Shown: piece by piece, positions 63,576 to 64,000 of the stretch
Layout: the number at the start of each line of letters is the position of its first letter
How positions within the stretch are numbered: position 1 is the stretch's first letter
Assembly (NCBI GenBank): GCA_019095985.1
Contig: JAGTTF010000197.1
Coordinates: forward strand, 402,991-466,990
Length of the DNA: 64,000 nt
Source of the DNA: Streblospio benedicti
Taxonomy: Eukaryota > Annelida > Polychaeta > Spionida > Spionidae
Reading direction: 5' to 3'
Notes under the pieces: generated by a model
The model's input: only the letters and a program-made list of their open reading frames with translations
What the model was told of the DNA's origin: nothing
Databases searched by the model: none
Made by a program: the position numbers and the translations under genes

Positions 63576-64000
63576 GTGGATAGTGCTGTTAGTTTGGGTT
63601 GTGCTGTGCATGACTTATACATTGCAGTGGGAGTGGGGGGGGGGGGGGGACTCCATCCCTCACGTCTTGATGGTGCACACATGTAATCAGGCGGGGAAGG
63701 GTGCAGACAAATCTTTTTTTAGTCATTTATATTCTCTCATTTTCTCTCTCTCACACTCACTCTCATGAAAGCTTGCCATAGAGAACAAGAGAGAAGAATA
63801 AAAGTGAATTCACAAGCAAACTTGGGGAAAACACATTAGAATATTTTAAAAACCAACACAGATTAATAACCTTGGACAACAGGCCTTTGGTTCTCACGTG
63901 CGCATGCTTGTCACGCCATGTGCACAATGAATCATTTGAAATGAGAATATAGCACATTAATATTACATACACATACATCATAGAGGACAGTATGATACCC

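Overview
The window reads as nuclear DNA from an invertebrate animal, probably a bilaterian. It has GT-AG introns, CA/TG microsatellites, tRNA-derived SINEs, LINE tails, many palindromic MITEs and long unique non-coding stretches. Nothing in it resolves the phylum.

I find one well-supported host gene, on the minus strand from 27977 down to 3670: a class A GPCR of the somatostatin/allatostatin-C receptor type. Nine coding exons lie at 27830-27977, 17175-17344, 12585-12763, 10825-11076, 8211-8339, 6241-6466, 5136-5180, 4522-4581 and 3670-3771. They give about 436 residues with all seven helices, DRY, a CxxxWP-type second extracellular loop, FWLPYW in TM6 and NPLLY in TM7. The tail is spread over three small exons and ends EEDEV. 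A splice acceptor directly upstream of the ATG implies at least one 5' untranslated exon further right. Two exons each carry a one-base discrepancy in a G run (TM3/DRY and the early tail). These look like sequence errors more than gene death.

The most unusual thing is the intron structure. Exons 3-9 all begin in phase 0 with a GTN (Val) codon, and six of those seven junctions are AG|GT. In addition, short tandem or dispersed copies of the exon edges, some with the splice site still on them, lie in the adjoining introns. They occur at the exon 2 acceptor (about six extra copies), exon 2 donor, exon 3 acceptor, exon 4 acceptor, exon 5 acceptor and exon 6 donor. The introns therefore seem to have grown partly by duplication seeded at their own splice junctions, leaving decoy splice sites.

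The rest is accessory sequence. To the left (1-3460) there are MITEs and unassigned DNA. Between exons there are minisatellites, a 700-bp almost T-free tract, a CA repeat near the exon 3 donor, SINEs and LINE tails. To the right (28-64 kb) I see no host gene. That part holds many copies of a pogo-like MITE (TIR CAGTAGAACCTC), a second MITE family (TIR GGCAGATCCAGG), tRNA-headed SINEs, LINE fragments, one broken DIRS/Ngaro-like fossil flanked by 245-bp direct repeats (45990-47832), and several long palindromes.
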